Shown here piece after piece: positions 57,901-64,000 of a DNA stretch of 64,000 nucleotides (its first letter is position 1; each line of letters begins with the position of its first letter). The stretch spans positions 62,001 to 126,000 of the forward strand of contig CBFFRQ010000080.1 in assembly GCA_965644315.1 (NCBI GenBank). The letters are read 5' to 3'. The notes beneath the pieces are model-generated. The model was not told the origin of the DNA, made no database searches, and saw nothing but the letters and a program-made list of their open reading frames with translations. The translations under genes were made by a program, and so were the position numbers. Source of the stretch: Caecitellus pseudoparvulus (lineage: Eukaryota; Bigyra: Bicosoecida).

Positions 57901-60900
57901 CAGCTCATGCTGAGGGTTAGATCCGCAGGCAGCATCCTGCCCGTACAGGCCGTCCTCAGCCCCGCCTGATCCTGCGCTCGCTGCCCGCAGCAATGCAGCA
58001 CTTACACTGTGCAAAGGCAGTGCAGAGCCGTGCAGCGAAACGCCGAGCGGGCGCATGCCTTGCCAGCCTCGAAGCCAAGCAGTCCAAGAGGCCTGGCTGA
58101 CGCCCACTGTCGCGTGTGCGGGGGTTCCAGCCCCATGAGCCTGCGAGCCGGCCGAACTGCTGGAAGCCTCCCTGTCTGGCAAACCCTCGCCAGCTCTCTC
58201 CTTTGGTGCGGGCGAAGCAGGCGATGGTTCAGGTACCCGCTCCTCCCCCAAGGAACTGTCTGGGATGCGAGTCTGTGCGTCAGCCAATGCAGGCTTCGTG
58301 ACTTGAGATGAAGAGTGAGCCACAAGAGCACCCGCAAGGACCACGTGGGCAAATCCGCATTGCTCTCCTTCGTGCACAAGCACCTGCTCAGCTTCAAGCT
58401 CTTCAACCTGAACAGCACCTGCAAGCGCTTTCAGAGCGTGCATCGGCAACGGCAGAAGTGCTGGGAGCTGCAGTAGCAAGCTGAGTACTTGCTGTGCTTG
58501 TTCGGCACTCCGCGCACAAGGCTGTGTCACCAGCGCGTTTGCAACAAGGTGGGCATGCGCCTCTCGACTGACAGGCCCGAACTGTGGCTGTTCACTGGCT
58601 TGAGACAGTGTGCTTTGAGTGACGGCATCAGCCAGCGCGCTCGCCATCGCGGCACCCTCCCGATCTTGCGCTTCGCTCGCCAATTCATCTCTCACACGAG
58701 GCACTACTGGCGCTTTTGCTTGCGATTGGCGTGCGGTGGGCCCATCATCACCGGCTTCACCTGCGCAACATTTATGTGTTGGTGACGCTGCCGACAGAGT
58801 CCCAGGTGATGATTGACTCGTCTTGGGTGTGGTGGACGCCAGGCCAGGAAGGAGGGTGCCCAGGTCGACTTCAGGGCACGTTCGAAGGAGCTGCTCAGTA
58901 ACTTCTGCGTCAGTTGGAAGCATCCCGGCATGAAGCGCCTGGCGCACGATTTCCACGTCCCCCCTGCCCAACACAGCCACCTCCACTTCCTCTGACATAG
59001 GGCCACCTGAAAGAAGGGTGCTGGTGTGGCGTGCAATGAGTGGGCTGCTCGGAGCTCCCACGTACACAGCTCCCGCATACTGCCCTGTGGCAGATGTCGC
59101 AAGTGCGGGAGCGGTGGCATGGTGAAGCCTCTGGAACATGCTCGCCCTACCGGCCTGGGCATCCTCTTGCTTCGCCTCCCCTGCACCTTTTCGGTGCTCG
59201 GAGAGCGGCGCCGAGCCGTCTTTGCACGTGCTTATCTGTCCAGATTCTCCATCAACCCCGGCGGCCAGTCGTAGCATGAAGTGCCGCGCGGTCAGCAAGA
59301 GTCGCGTGGCATCCTCAGTACACACTGCAGCCGAGTCTGCGCCAACAGGAAGGCGCTGTTCACTATGTACATCGCCAACGAGGCCTGTGGCATGAGGACC
59401 AAGTTCCCTCACAACTGGGAACCGCTGCGGCAGGCCTTGGGATTGCACTGAGGCACGTGCGAAGCGACTGCGACGGCTGCCTGCCATGCGGCCAGCCAGT
59501 CGTGACATTCCACGCCACCCACCCAACGTATCGACCAGGCGCAAGGAATCTCGACAGTTGGCAGCCATGGTCCGGTGAAGAGAAACACTACTGACTTGTG
59601 CGAGGGCCTCCTTCCCGTGTGTAATGCCCCCCTTGCCAACTTGCAGGGCGGCAGCACCCCCTCCTTCACCTGCAGCTCTCATGAGTGCGACAGCTTTCAT
59701 TGACATGTCGCAGGAATCAAAAACCGGAACAGCACTTGTTTCGCTGGCTGCTCGATCTGATGGCGTCATCAAGTTTTGGCTGGCATTTGCACCGACTGAA
59801 ACGTCGCTCTGGCGCTGAGCCTGCAGGTCCCGATGTGCAGCAGCAAGCAAACCTCGATGTGTGACTTTTGAAGCTTCATCAGAGAGAATATTCACGGAGT
59901 GCGCGGCAGTGGCTGCAGCCGACAGTGCGTTTTGGATGACAGGAGCACGGGTGGCCAGAACGGGCGATCCCTGGGCCAACCACCCCACCTCATCCGCCCC
60001 CACGGTCTCCCACCACACCAAAAGGGACGGGTGGGCAGCAGCCCTGCTCCACATACTAAGCAAAGCAGCCAGTCCTTGGGATGGTTCTGCTTTCGGATTT
60101 AACGATGCATCACTCTCAATGCTGGATGCTGACGCATCCGAGAGCGTTGCAGCCCGGAGCCAGGCTTTACTGTGTGAAAGACTGTGTGACTTCGGCGGAC
60201 GCTTTGAAGGTTTGCCTCCACCTTTTGGGTTTCTCTTCGGAGAGTTCACGTGCCGGTGGTCGGTTGGCCGGCTTTCTGCAGCGTGGGGGTCCCCACTACT
60301 TCTTGCTTCCCCGCGATAGAAGCCGTCACCAGCCCGAGACCTACCGTCGGAGCCGCGTTGCATGGGTGAGCCGGGCGACTTCAAAGAGAAGGAAGCAGAA
60401 GACGCACGAACTGTCTCATCCGCGACGTTCGTGCTAGCACTGCGCAACGCTTCAGTGGCTTGCTTTGCAGCCTGGCAAACGCTGGTGGAGTCACCTGGGC
60501 GGGCCAGGCCTGCCTTGGCCACCAAACGTGCCCCTGCACTGCTCCCTCGCAGCGCATTGTCCAATCCTACTCTTAGAGCTGTCGAAACTGAGTGCATGGT
60601 ATCTGAGTATGTACAGGCCACCGAGTGTGCGACCCAAGAGCCTGCAGGTGGAGCTGGATGGGTCACAGCATCAGCCAGCAAAGCCGCACTACCCACAACA
60701 TCCCCTGCCTTGTACAATGCCACCTGTCGCCCAACCACGCGCTCAACTGTCATTGAGTGCTCCAAGTCCTCCGGCGACACTGAGTCCCCAGCCTTGAAAG
60801 GGCAAAGCAGTGCCCGGGTTAACGCTGCAGACTCACTCACAGCACGGGCAGCCTTGGCATCCTGTGCAACTTCAGTCTGCTTTGCCCGCGCAATCAAGCG

Positions 60901-63900
60901 GCCACTCAGGACTATGAAAAGCTCTGGTGATTGTTGTGCACCTTGAGCTTGCAGCACACGTTGTCCTGGGTACATGCGGTAGCCGAGTCTGCAAGAAAGC
61001 ACGACGCATGCTGCGAGGGGCCAGTCCTGCAGCTCAGGAACCTGGCGCAGCAGCCGAACGAGAAGAGCAACCTGCTGTGCGCTTCGATGAAGTGGGTGGG
61101 TGCGCAAGGCGGCACTCGCGGCGGCAAAATCTGCCTCTGGTGGAGGCGGAGCCATGAAGCGTGCGTTGCCATGTACGGCTACACCCGGCGGGCCACACGA
61201 CTTGCTGTCCACAGCGCCAGCCAAAGCCAGCGCTGCAGATTGGGCGACAGTGGAGCTGCTGGCTGGAGCTGCGGCTATGCTGGGTGAGAGGTGGAGCAAA
61301 CTAGAGAAGGAAGCGGTCAATGGCAAGGTGCGGGGCCGCACTGCGGGCGCTCCGTCAGCGGAGGTTGCAGAGAGGTCGCGCTTCGGAGACTCTGAGGGCG
61401 CCCGTGCTGCGTGTGTCGGGAACCTCGTGCTTTGGTCAGAGGAGAGCCCCCGCCGCTGCGGCGATGCAATGCCAGGGTGTAAGCCAAGGTGGGCCGTGCC
61501 TTCAAATTCATCAGTGCTGCTGGTTTGTGACCTCGGGTGTTGATCCGCGATGGACAGCAGAGTCCGAAGGGTCGACTGTGGACTGACATTCTGATCCATC
61601 GCTGAGGAAAGAACACTGGGAGCCATATCAGGAAGGGGTCTGTTGAACATAACTGCCTCGATGCCCAGAGTGTCGAACCAAGTGGACAACAGCTCAACGA
61701 GGGCGAGCATGTTGGGCAAAGCGAGAGGAACAAAGGGGGGCAGCGGAAAAAGGGTCGTTGCGGGTGCGCTCCACCTGTCACTCATTGTGCGGGGAACGGG
61801 GTTTTTGCGGGCAGTAGAGCTTGGAGAGGTTGGCAGCGTAGATCCAGTGTTTGCCAGTCGCTGCTGCCAGTCCTCCAAATTTGGAACGTGCGCAATCCAT
61901 GGATCCATGAAAGGAGGGGCTTCGGGAAGGCACCCTTCTGCTTGCAGGCAAAAGAGCAATCGAGCCATGGCACCTGCAGAGACTTCGGCAAGCCGCTGCA
62001 ACTGACTCAAAGACAGAGTCAGCAGCTCGTGAGTGGTGAAGGGGAGCGCACCAGAGGAAAGGGCAGACACCCACCCAGGGCTGCTGTGATCCACATCATC
62101 AAAGCTTCGATCGGAAGGAACGCGGTACAGGGGGGCCAGGGGCTGCCGAGCAGGGTCAGCCAGAGCTTGCACTCCCGCCAACATCGCCGACGTAGTCACT
62201 CTCTGAAGGCACACCAAGTGACGAGCAGCAGCAGCCAGCGATGACTCGGAACGCGACTGAGCAGCGAGGCGGAGGACCCGAAGGAAATCATCCCAAGGAA
62301 TAACCGCCACTTCGCTTGATTCTCGAGCGACAACGGTCACGCCAGACACGGCCCGTGCCAGTGGCTGTTCAGCTGCTTTCGGTGCACGGCGCAGCAGCAC
62401 ATGTGGCGCACACTCGAAAGGCTGCTCAGCCTCAGTATCAACACCACTTTGACCATCCTCTTCAGAAGCTTGAAGGAACTGAAACAGGGATCTCCACCGA
62501 AGTGGTGCGCAAGCGGTATCTGCTGCATACCACTCTTGAACGACAGCGTCAGCTGCAGGTTGACCGCTCCAAACGCATTCTTGCCGGAAGTCTCCACCTC
62601 CAGCAGAAGAAAACCCCGAGTTGGAGCGGACAGGCATGCTTTCGCAGCCCAAGTAAGTTCCTTGGGCAGTTGCTTGGCGGAGACTAGGCAGGTACACTGA
62701 GCTCATCAGTCTGCACCACTCCAGTGCGCTTCCTGCCTGTGCCTCTCCTACTTGAGAGCGTAGGACTCGCGACACAAGGGTGACCAGCCTTCGCATTCTC
62801 AACGCAGCATTCACTTCTGATCGCTGTTCAGAGGGTGACGGGTCGATGCCAGCAGTCTCGGGCTCTGCAAGGCGGTGGGCCATGTCCGCCAACTTGTCAA
62901 GGGGCGACACAACTGCAGACTTTCGTGCTGCTCGCAGAACATCTTTTTCCACCCTCTGAGACCCTTGGCTTGAGAGACTTATAGATAATCGCTGATTGGA
63001 AAACGGGCTTTGAGTCACACAGAGCAGAATTTGCATGGTGGCTCCCAATGGGGGCTTCCCCGAATCCTGCTGCCCAGCCGACCAGGGCCTGCCAGCGTCT
63101 TCCTGCACAAAAGGAACACTAAAGATGGCGCTTCCAGACCGCGATGATTCTGACTCATGACTGGGTGGAGTGTTTGGGTCGATTTTGGCTGGAGCCTCCC
63201 GCTCAGTTGCAGTACCGGAAAAATGCAAAGCCACACCACGGTCTGCCAGACGCACTGCCCCGGCGTTCTGCCCACTTTGATCCGCAGCTGCTGACTCACC
63301 ACCTTCTTTCAAAGAAAGCTGATCCATTGCCCAAATAATTGCCTGAGCCTGCTCCTGAGCCATGCCCTTTTGGGCCTGTTTCACAGCGCCAAGCGCAGCT
63401 CCACGAGAAGCGATTGGCAGCATCAGGCGATTCAGAGATGAGAAGAAGCCGAAAGTGCCTACCCAGCACTGAAATATCGTGAGCAATGCCAATGTTGACC
63501 GAACCAGCTCCTCAGGCGAGCCAGTCGCCAAGGACAGGGCAGCAAGCAGCTCCGTGTCAGGTGAACCGAGCACGCTCTCAACGCTACTGGACAACGAATT
63601 GGACAGGACTGACACAAAGGATTCAAGTCCTTCATTTTCACGAGTAATGGTTTTCCGGAGTTCCGCAGAGTTTAGTTCAGCATGGGGTGGGTGGTCTGCG
63701 CTGGGCTTGCCTTCCGTCGATGGGCTTGTAGTTGACGCCACGAATCCTATGCCGCTGGACGGAACAGGGGAGCCATCACATGGACATGAGTCAAGCACTG
63801 CAGCCCTTTCATCCGGAGGGGCTGCAATACACGCATCCGCAGTGCCTGGTGAGGTCGGAAAGGGAGCCCCACGTCCGTCTACAGCGATGGCGCCCATGTC

Positions 63901-64000
63901 GAAGTGCTGGTCCACCATCCCGAGTGGAGTGGCAAGCTCAGGTGCTGAAATCTCTCGATCTACTACTCCATGAGCCAACACTGCTTGCGGAGAGGACGGA
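48982..64000 (-). CDS. Giant protein with repeated cyclic-nucleotide-binding domains (5' end beyond window)
   Basis: One uninterrupted frame from the right edge down to TAA at 48982-48984, about 5,005 codons. No ATG can be fixed; the first in-frame one is near 63918, but the frame stays open to the edge. At least six cNMP-binding-like units are visible. CNBD1 is about 61050-60600 (GQRVLQAQGAQ...LFIVLSGRL). CNBD2 is about 58470-58300 (EAEQVLVHEGEQ). CNBD3 is about 57040-56640 (IPDGQLAVREGDNADDFFII, then AAGEHFGHQALNM). CNBD4 is about 55900-55400 (ASPGAVLAQRGE, then LGPGRSVGEQVL). CNBD5 is about 53400-53030 (VPAGAPLYMPGDPAARFFVV, then AGESFGQHEVLL). CNBD6 is about 52930-52750 (KRGTKLVQQGSTSPNLYVLQ). 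A weaker seventh lies near 50050-49800. Linkers are long, Ser/Ala/Pro-rich and disordered. No kinase, channel or exchange-factor domain is visible. Strict phosphate-binding-cassette residues (GELAL...RAA) are poorly kept, so cAMP/cGMP binding is not assured. A structural, perhaps ciliary, scaffold is an inference. Confidence 0.82.
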   Translation of the reverse strand, partial: PSSPQAVLAHGVVDREISAPELATPLGMVDQHFDMGAIAVDGRGAPFPTSPGTADACIAAPPDERAAVLDSCPCDGSPVPSSGIGFVASTTSPSTEGKPSADHPPHAELNSAELRKTITRENEGLESFVSVLSNSLSSSVESVLGSPDTELLAALSLATGSPEELVRSTLALLTIFQCWVGTFGFFSSLNRLMLPIASRGAALGAVKQAQKGMAQEQAQAIIWAMDQLSLKEGGESAAADQSGQNAGAVRLADRGVALHFSGTATEREAPAKIDPNTPPSHESESSRSGSAIFSVPFVQEDAGRPWSAGQQDSGKPPLGATMQILLCVTQSPFSNQRLSISLSSQGSQRVEKDVLRAARKSAVVSPLDKLADMAHRLAEPETAGIDPSPSEQRSEVNAALRMRRLVTLVSRVLRSQVGEAQAGSALEWCRLMSSVYLPSLRQATAQGTYLGCESMPVRSNSGFSSAGGGDFRQECVWSGQPAADAVVQEWYAADTACAPLRWRSLFQFLQASEEDGQSGVDTEAEQPFECAPHVLLRRAPKAAEQPLARAVSGVTVVARESSEVAVIPWDDFLRVLRLAAQSRSESSLAAAARHLVCLQRVTTSAMLAGVQALADPARQPLAPLYRVPSDRSFDDVDHSSPGWVSALSSGALPFTTHELLTLSLSQLQRLAEVSAGAMARLLFCLQAEGCLPEAPPFMDPWIAHVPNLEDWQQRLANTGSTLPTSPSSTARKNPVPRTMSDRWSAPATTLFPLPPFVPLALPNMLALVELLSTWFDTLGIEAVMFNRPLPDMAPSVLSSAMDQNVSPQSTLRTLLSIADQHPRSQTSSTDEFEGTAHLGLHPGIASPQRRGLSSDQSTRFPTHAARAPSESPKRDLSATSADGAPAVRPRTLPLTASFSSLLHLSPSIAAAPASSSTVAQSAALALAGAVDSKSCGPPGVAVHGNARFMAPPPPEADFAAASAALRTHPLHRSAQQVALLVRLLRQVPELQDWPLAACVVLSCRLGYRMYPGQRVLQAQGAQQSPELFIVLSGRLIARAKQTEVAQDAKAARAVSESAALTRALLCPFKAGDSVSPEDLEHSMTVERVVGRQVALYKAGDVVGSAALLADAVTHPAPPAGSWVAHSVACTYSDTMHSVSTALRVGLDNALRGSSAGARLVAKAGLARPGDSTSVCQAAKQATEALRSASTNVADETVRASSASFSLKSPGSPMQRGSDGRSRAGDGFYRGEARSSGDPHAAESRPTDHRHVNSPKRNPKGGGKPSKRPPKSHSLSHSKAWLRAATLSDASASSIESDASLNPKAEPSQGLAALLSMWSRAAAHPSLLVWWETVGADEVGWLAQGSPVLATRAPVIQNALSAAATAAHSVNILSDEASKVTHRGLLAAAHRDLQAQRQSDVSVGANASQNLMTPSDRAASETSAVPVFDSCDMSMKAVALMRAAGEGGGAAALQVGKGGITHGKEALAQVSSVSLHRTMAANCRDSLRLVDTLGGWRGMSRLAGRMAGSRRSRFARASVQSQGLPQRFPVVRELGPHATGLVGDVHSEQRLPVGADSAAVCTEDATRLLLTARHFMLRLAAGVDGESGQISTCKDGSAPLSEHRKGAGEAKQEDAQAGRASMFQRLHHATAPALATSATGQYAGAVYVGAPSSPLIARHTSTLLSGGPMSEEVEVAVLGRGDVEIVRQALHAGMLPTDAEVTEQLLRTCPEVDLGTLLPGLASTTPKTSQSSPGTLSAASPTHKCCAGEAGDDGPTARQSQAKAPVVPRVRDELASEAQDREGAAMASALADAVTQSTLSQASEQPQFGPVSREAHAHLVANALVTQPCARSAEQAQQVLSLLLQLPALLPLPMHALKALAGAVQVEELEAEQVLVHEGEQCGFAHVVLAGALVAHSSSQVTKPALADAQTRIPDSSLGEERVPEPSPASPAPKERAGEGLPDREASSSSAGSQAHGAGTPAHATVGVSQASWTAWLRGWQGMRPLGVSLHGSALPLHSVSAALLRAASAGSGGAEDGLYGQDAACGSNPQHELEHPFLPPRGAIPPGGAALHCMLARPGASSGDVVSASLRRGLLPCPHPIVDFHGQSLVQAPARIRAAALWCAGPAQSMAAALHQAIHCTTAAVPEEGVTTPLQKERYLREELRRDEEAFTRAQQVHGGYLATLFPGDCLELALPGSGGLAGEPWAFRPAELSRLAAALGFSDARQVFSGQDLTVHASRAQEPRRPATADSLAPSDGHMTALSLMPTVPALKGRSHTILAQGMRSYVLKIPLVVLQREVIEPLLVPRLVPAPTASHMVLYKPPARRTRAEVDLLAMAMQRGVAFFRNLPWDAARALCSDLTLREIPDGQLAVREGDNADDFFIILSGAFTVHKTSISPLPSPEGGWVPGTPGEAAAPRQRAPRMWGDGSATNDADHLDYEAKWRVRSKDGVFVGRCIAVLAAGEHFGHQALNMLPPAPPSTHTPFSSGQVLIEELNSGRHSASALTPAAARSALRALGAGADAGGDAPTAWAKHDLTRAGSAPHASATSSGKDSHNHAGGAAGTESGDPGGRPAMQPPLPTTSCQPAASTAAPSPVDSHGLVTIIASLLVQPRQAPAGGHPTASPLIQAAGDGGAGKRNATVLSAATDGTVVGVVNRSVFKELANEATRPSARTPALNSPAFVARCIATLLLRSEARPSDEVMSLCRLLSAALPGFALLDVQRQHALARRCRHCHASPGAVLAQRGEMAQHVVLVLHGMLGVFMPARGSGGSKPVPRKRRRGQHRSRPPSAWSGGPEASASTGLSGAELAELLQPSMLYRAGDTVMDAAGLGICVSFLGPGRSVGEQVLQPELTSTATGLMNLSSTVALWDTHGLLIPRDDYLSVLRDTPPAMEDLQALPPLAHEFASSLHPRATETLAASAVLPSLRHAVKRMWWRAMQGKLVAPKALLRPGSNLTTFSTVHPWQGGAGNTPTGGSAGESQTGMPDSSLTGSLSDPRDRQQPRRQTKMALPLDRGRVQSPDRLTPDVSAQPIVASPGRSGTLDLSHAGERDDTPAAEVMDGAAVAFSVSRIHTAPELQQVPEVPEEHTPTSAASSKRHTSPDRASRAAEKRRHLEPLQVSSAYLPAARAEGGTGSGPFEPRHHEVDATALRGVLSPFKTRLPMGLSSPHPSGASPGLPQARDPGSDHMHMERRGGVTFAQGGAVVHLHAGEFEAESTRGSTPSDLGRVPSAGWSPTELVPEGESARSTPARSHGAVSDTRDSGVVLEGGLSQSGTFAGDRSEFWEGSSASSVGWEPVWQAMTAWCLQPLRQPSAQATVQQYIRALQSSMWSELTNDRMSALEMAMTGLQAKSEPGPMDATLPRPPSTVAPSIGEASSATATHGSSLCLTNPLQSVALLIPGQFAPGRSGSEWLGALQGSGSAVRLRQAEASMSETGSAKFGTRSTRHFLSPRLSPGVDVAPGSEQIRLPTEPHSTPPSRTNLAACGPLAPLHRPASSPALDTHIAHFDASRSGELSVAPNLLLASHAGDISVAAGLALWHSTRNAMMQDLVSHLPGFRDMNPQALYASAMQTRYHRVPAGAPLYMPGDPAARFFVVLEGAVELKAGKQTVSVAQAGESFGQHEVLLRCERHLAAFSLGAEEHMLGGRSRKDGSARRRREGVARLVSIPWDIYARYWPDYKFHRSTHRFIMSLPGLQGQSISEEHKALLCHLLTPVAVKRGTKLVQQGSTSPNLYVLQEGSASVRMRMPLPYPAVDAEGGIVMRRAYKVAQVKAALGSLTSKNRGRTALAQGRVDNASILAMLEGNRPPSLHVYMKERKPRQRRHAARSQWARLHTSSSEHDDLTTAAEREAELVAKQTRLARHARGAGGRGTLRPPAAHGFPEPEVSLPLFFPSTIKSSLPSATLPLQPQEAVHGSKSDWEDRVDADPRSTDHDDLQDVSSGTNGALQPPAGIFSQQPSASVRASAAPAHSATEPVTIQQRAVTPRERGGKPSSIKAFLRAATTLGWSAGAVHGPQEQASRVLASDAPRHYTVPAQQSLTASKSAPTLSRQQAKELSTRMHSGLSRAAKAPENQGTGRQGHANRGVHHIAPLATLLRGTGRNSVLRKLAEAADAEREAKANSQQRPTPSRLELKDEPSPLLSREAKQEEARLLLQASPLSSRAAGVGSAQGATLDLAPEAEGAATESLIAGDKALSSEGFRKWQAKRGLSASGNALPGRGIGGKRWWDGGDIRRNLAKVKAAEAGLASPSAPQSVSVAALFPGKDSKADKQAVLDLQRKAAAADATSQDKLLASIAAGGGMRAVRRWHKQAAKVANRHSGQLEAPISRGSLSVLDSSPGDAGAPQPGSGVRRRLGGHSAPAIAGVEVFASHAVSFGRTANVHGSQRLAQTAAAIDIQQRRSLGVSGRLARDILASRKAGQADGVDEPLQARHSGGQVNAQGAALHQFMHAAAATAARKQPVQGANPPHVSSSVNPSSIVPQAIVPTSPNVRQTLWKADAKAERAIAAADRHRVAAAVAALSLGQGVTSAGAGGVAAGSFDAVPAACVVPAGGGHRPEVGAATGGVGSTGGHESGIISGKSSLVANLPMELVFGLPPAVQSAGVMAGGTTEVRVGHDASEGGDGSGKEGSALIPRVLVNDELVDVDLASMGAASTCGGGELLLAAGLRLLASGTLRAPGAQLHAKQLHRAVLDPALPCAFTVTVTSETATVLVLPKAGAAALLPPALVRAVSHLLTSAGAWRLDRAEQLYEALGRGSRVPQPAHGTMSQPADSAASAFAGVLGGVDSIPPASPIRGATRFKEGSLRQQLHAEDYTEAAEWDARDEQPGEGGEGWGVAHHVASHWSGAGHHYTLLGAEGGSVDNIPTSQMSLSAVMGPYMGPPSPLGPSERSPAGSLTRLKPMSQAGVASTALSPGLAGPSAALQTSLQASSSAITSRGPGSAPGLGRGTGRALLGSFASPTQGKRPLPSAGRPTEMRTPHPMSAFKARQMTSPSLAFSHQLRMREQHLAETQPRAPTPQVSDPQ

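Overview
This is nuclear DNA from a GC-rich, gene-dense, intron-poor single-celled eukaryote. The evidence is spliceosomal GT-AG introns of about 56-170 nt, a ribosomal protein L3 gene of the eukaryotic type, a four-gene core histone cluster, two beta-tubulin genes and a Prp40-type splicing factor. A radial spoke head protein (RSP4/6) points to motile cilia. No chloroplast or photosynthesis gene is present. The tubulin sequence (FQITHS rather than the green-plant FQVCHS) and the absence of an obvious TGTAA poly(A) signal argue mildly against a core green alga. A stramenopile-, haptophyte- or alveolate-like protist is possible, but the lineage is not resolved here.

Layout. Positions 1-1021 hold the 3' end of an unknown gene. 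1378-10641 is one exon for a roughly 3,090-residue secreted/membrane protein with RCC1-like repeats, IPT/TIG domains, a Cys-rich segment and about seven membrane spans. 11004-11978 is riboflavin synthase with an unusual C-terminal membrane tail. 12034-14461 (minus) is a C2/WW/PDZ/WW scaffold and 14642-17748 (minus) is Prp40-like. RPL3 (18247-19710) follows on the plus strand. Two beta-tubulin genes (19987-21715 plus, 23846-25530 minus) form a near-identical inverted repeat around a ZUP1-type (peptidase C78) deubiquitinase gene (22004-23745). Two long disordered proteins of unknown function converge at 25894-33612. They are followed by a protein kinase with an altered catalytic loop (34061-35714, minus), a DUF1349 protein (36096-36879) and an 11-repeat ankyrin protein (37119-38534, minus).

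The histone cluster (H2B, H2A, H4, H3; 38656-41429) consists of two divergent pairs. Every gene ends in the same 16-nt 3' hairpin. A five-exon gene with a RanBP2-type zinc finger (41526-47236, minus) and RSP4/6 (47453-48844, minus) follow. A giant open frame of at least 5,000 codons with repeated cyclic-nucleotide-binding folds (48982 to the right edge, minus) fills the last 15 kb.

Housekeeping functions are interleaved with lineage-specific giant or multidomain proteins: translation (RPL3), splicing (Prp40), chromatin (histones), cytoskeleton and cilium (tubulins, RSP), flavin synthesis and ubiquitin removal. Neighbouring genes are often 50-300 bp apart and there is no sign of operons. Most introns begin GTGCGT. 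Exon joins were worked out by hand from reading frame and splice consensus; uncertain ones are flagged in the entries.
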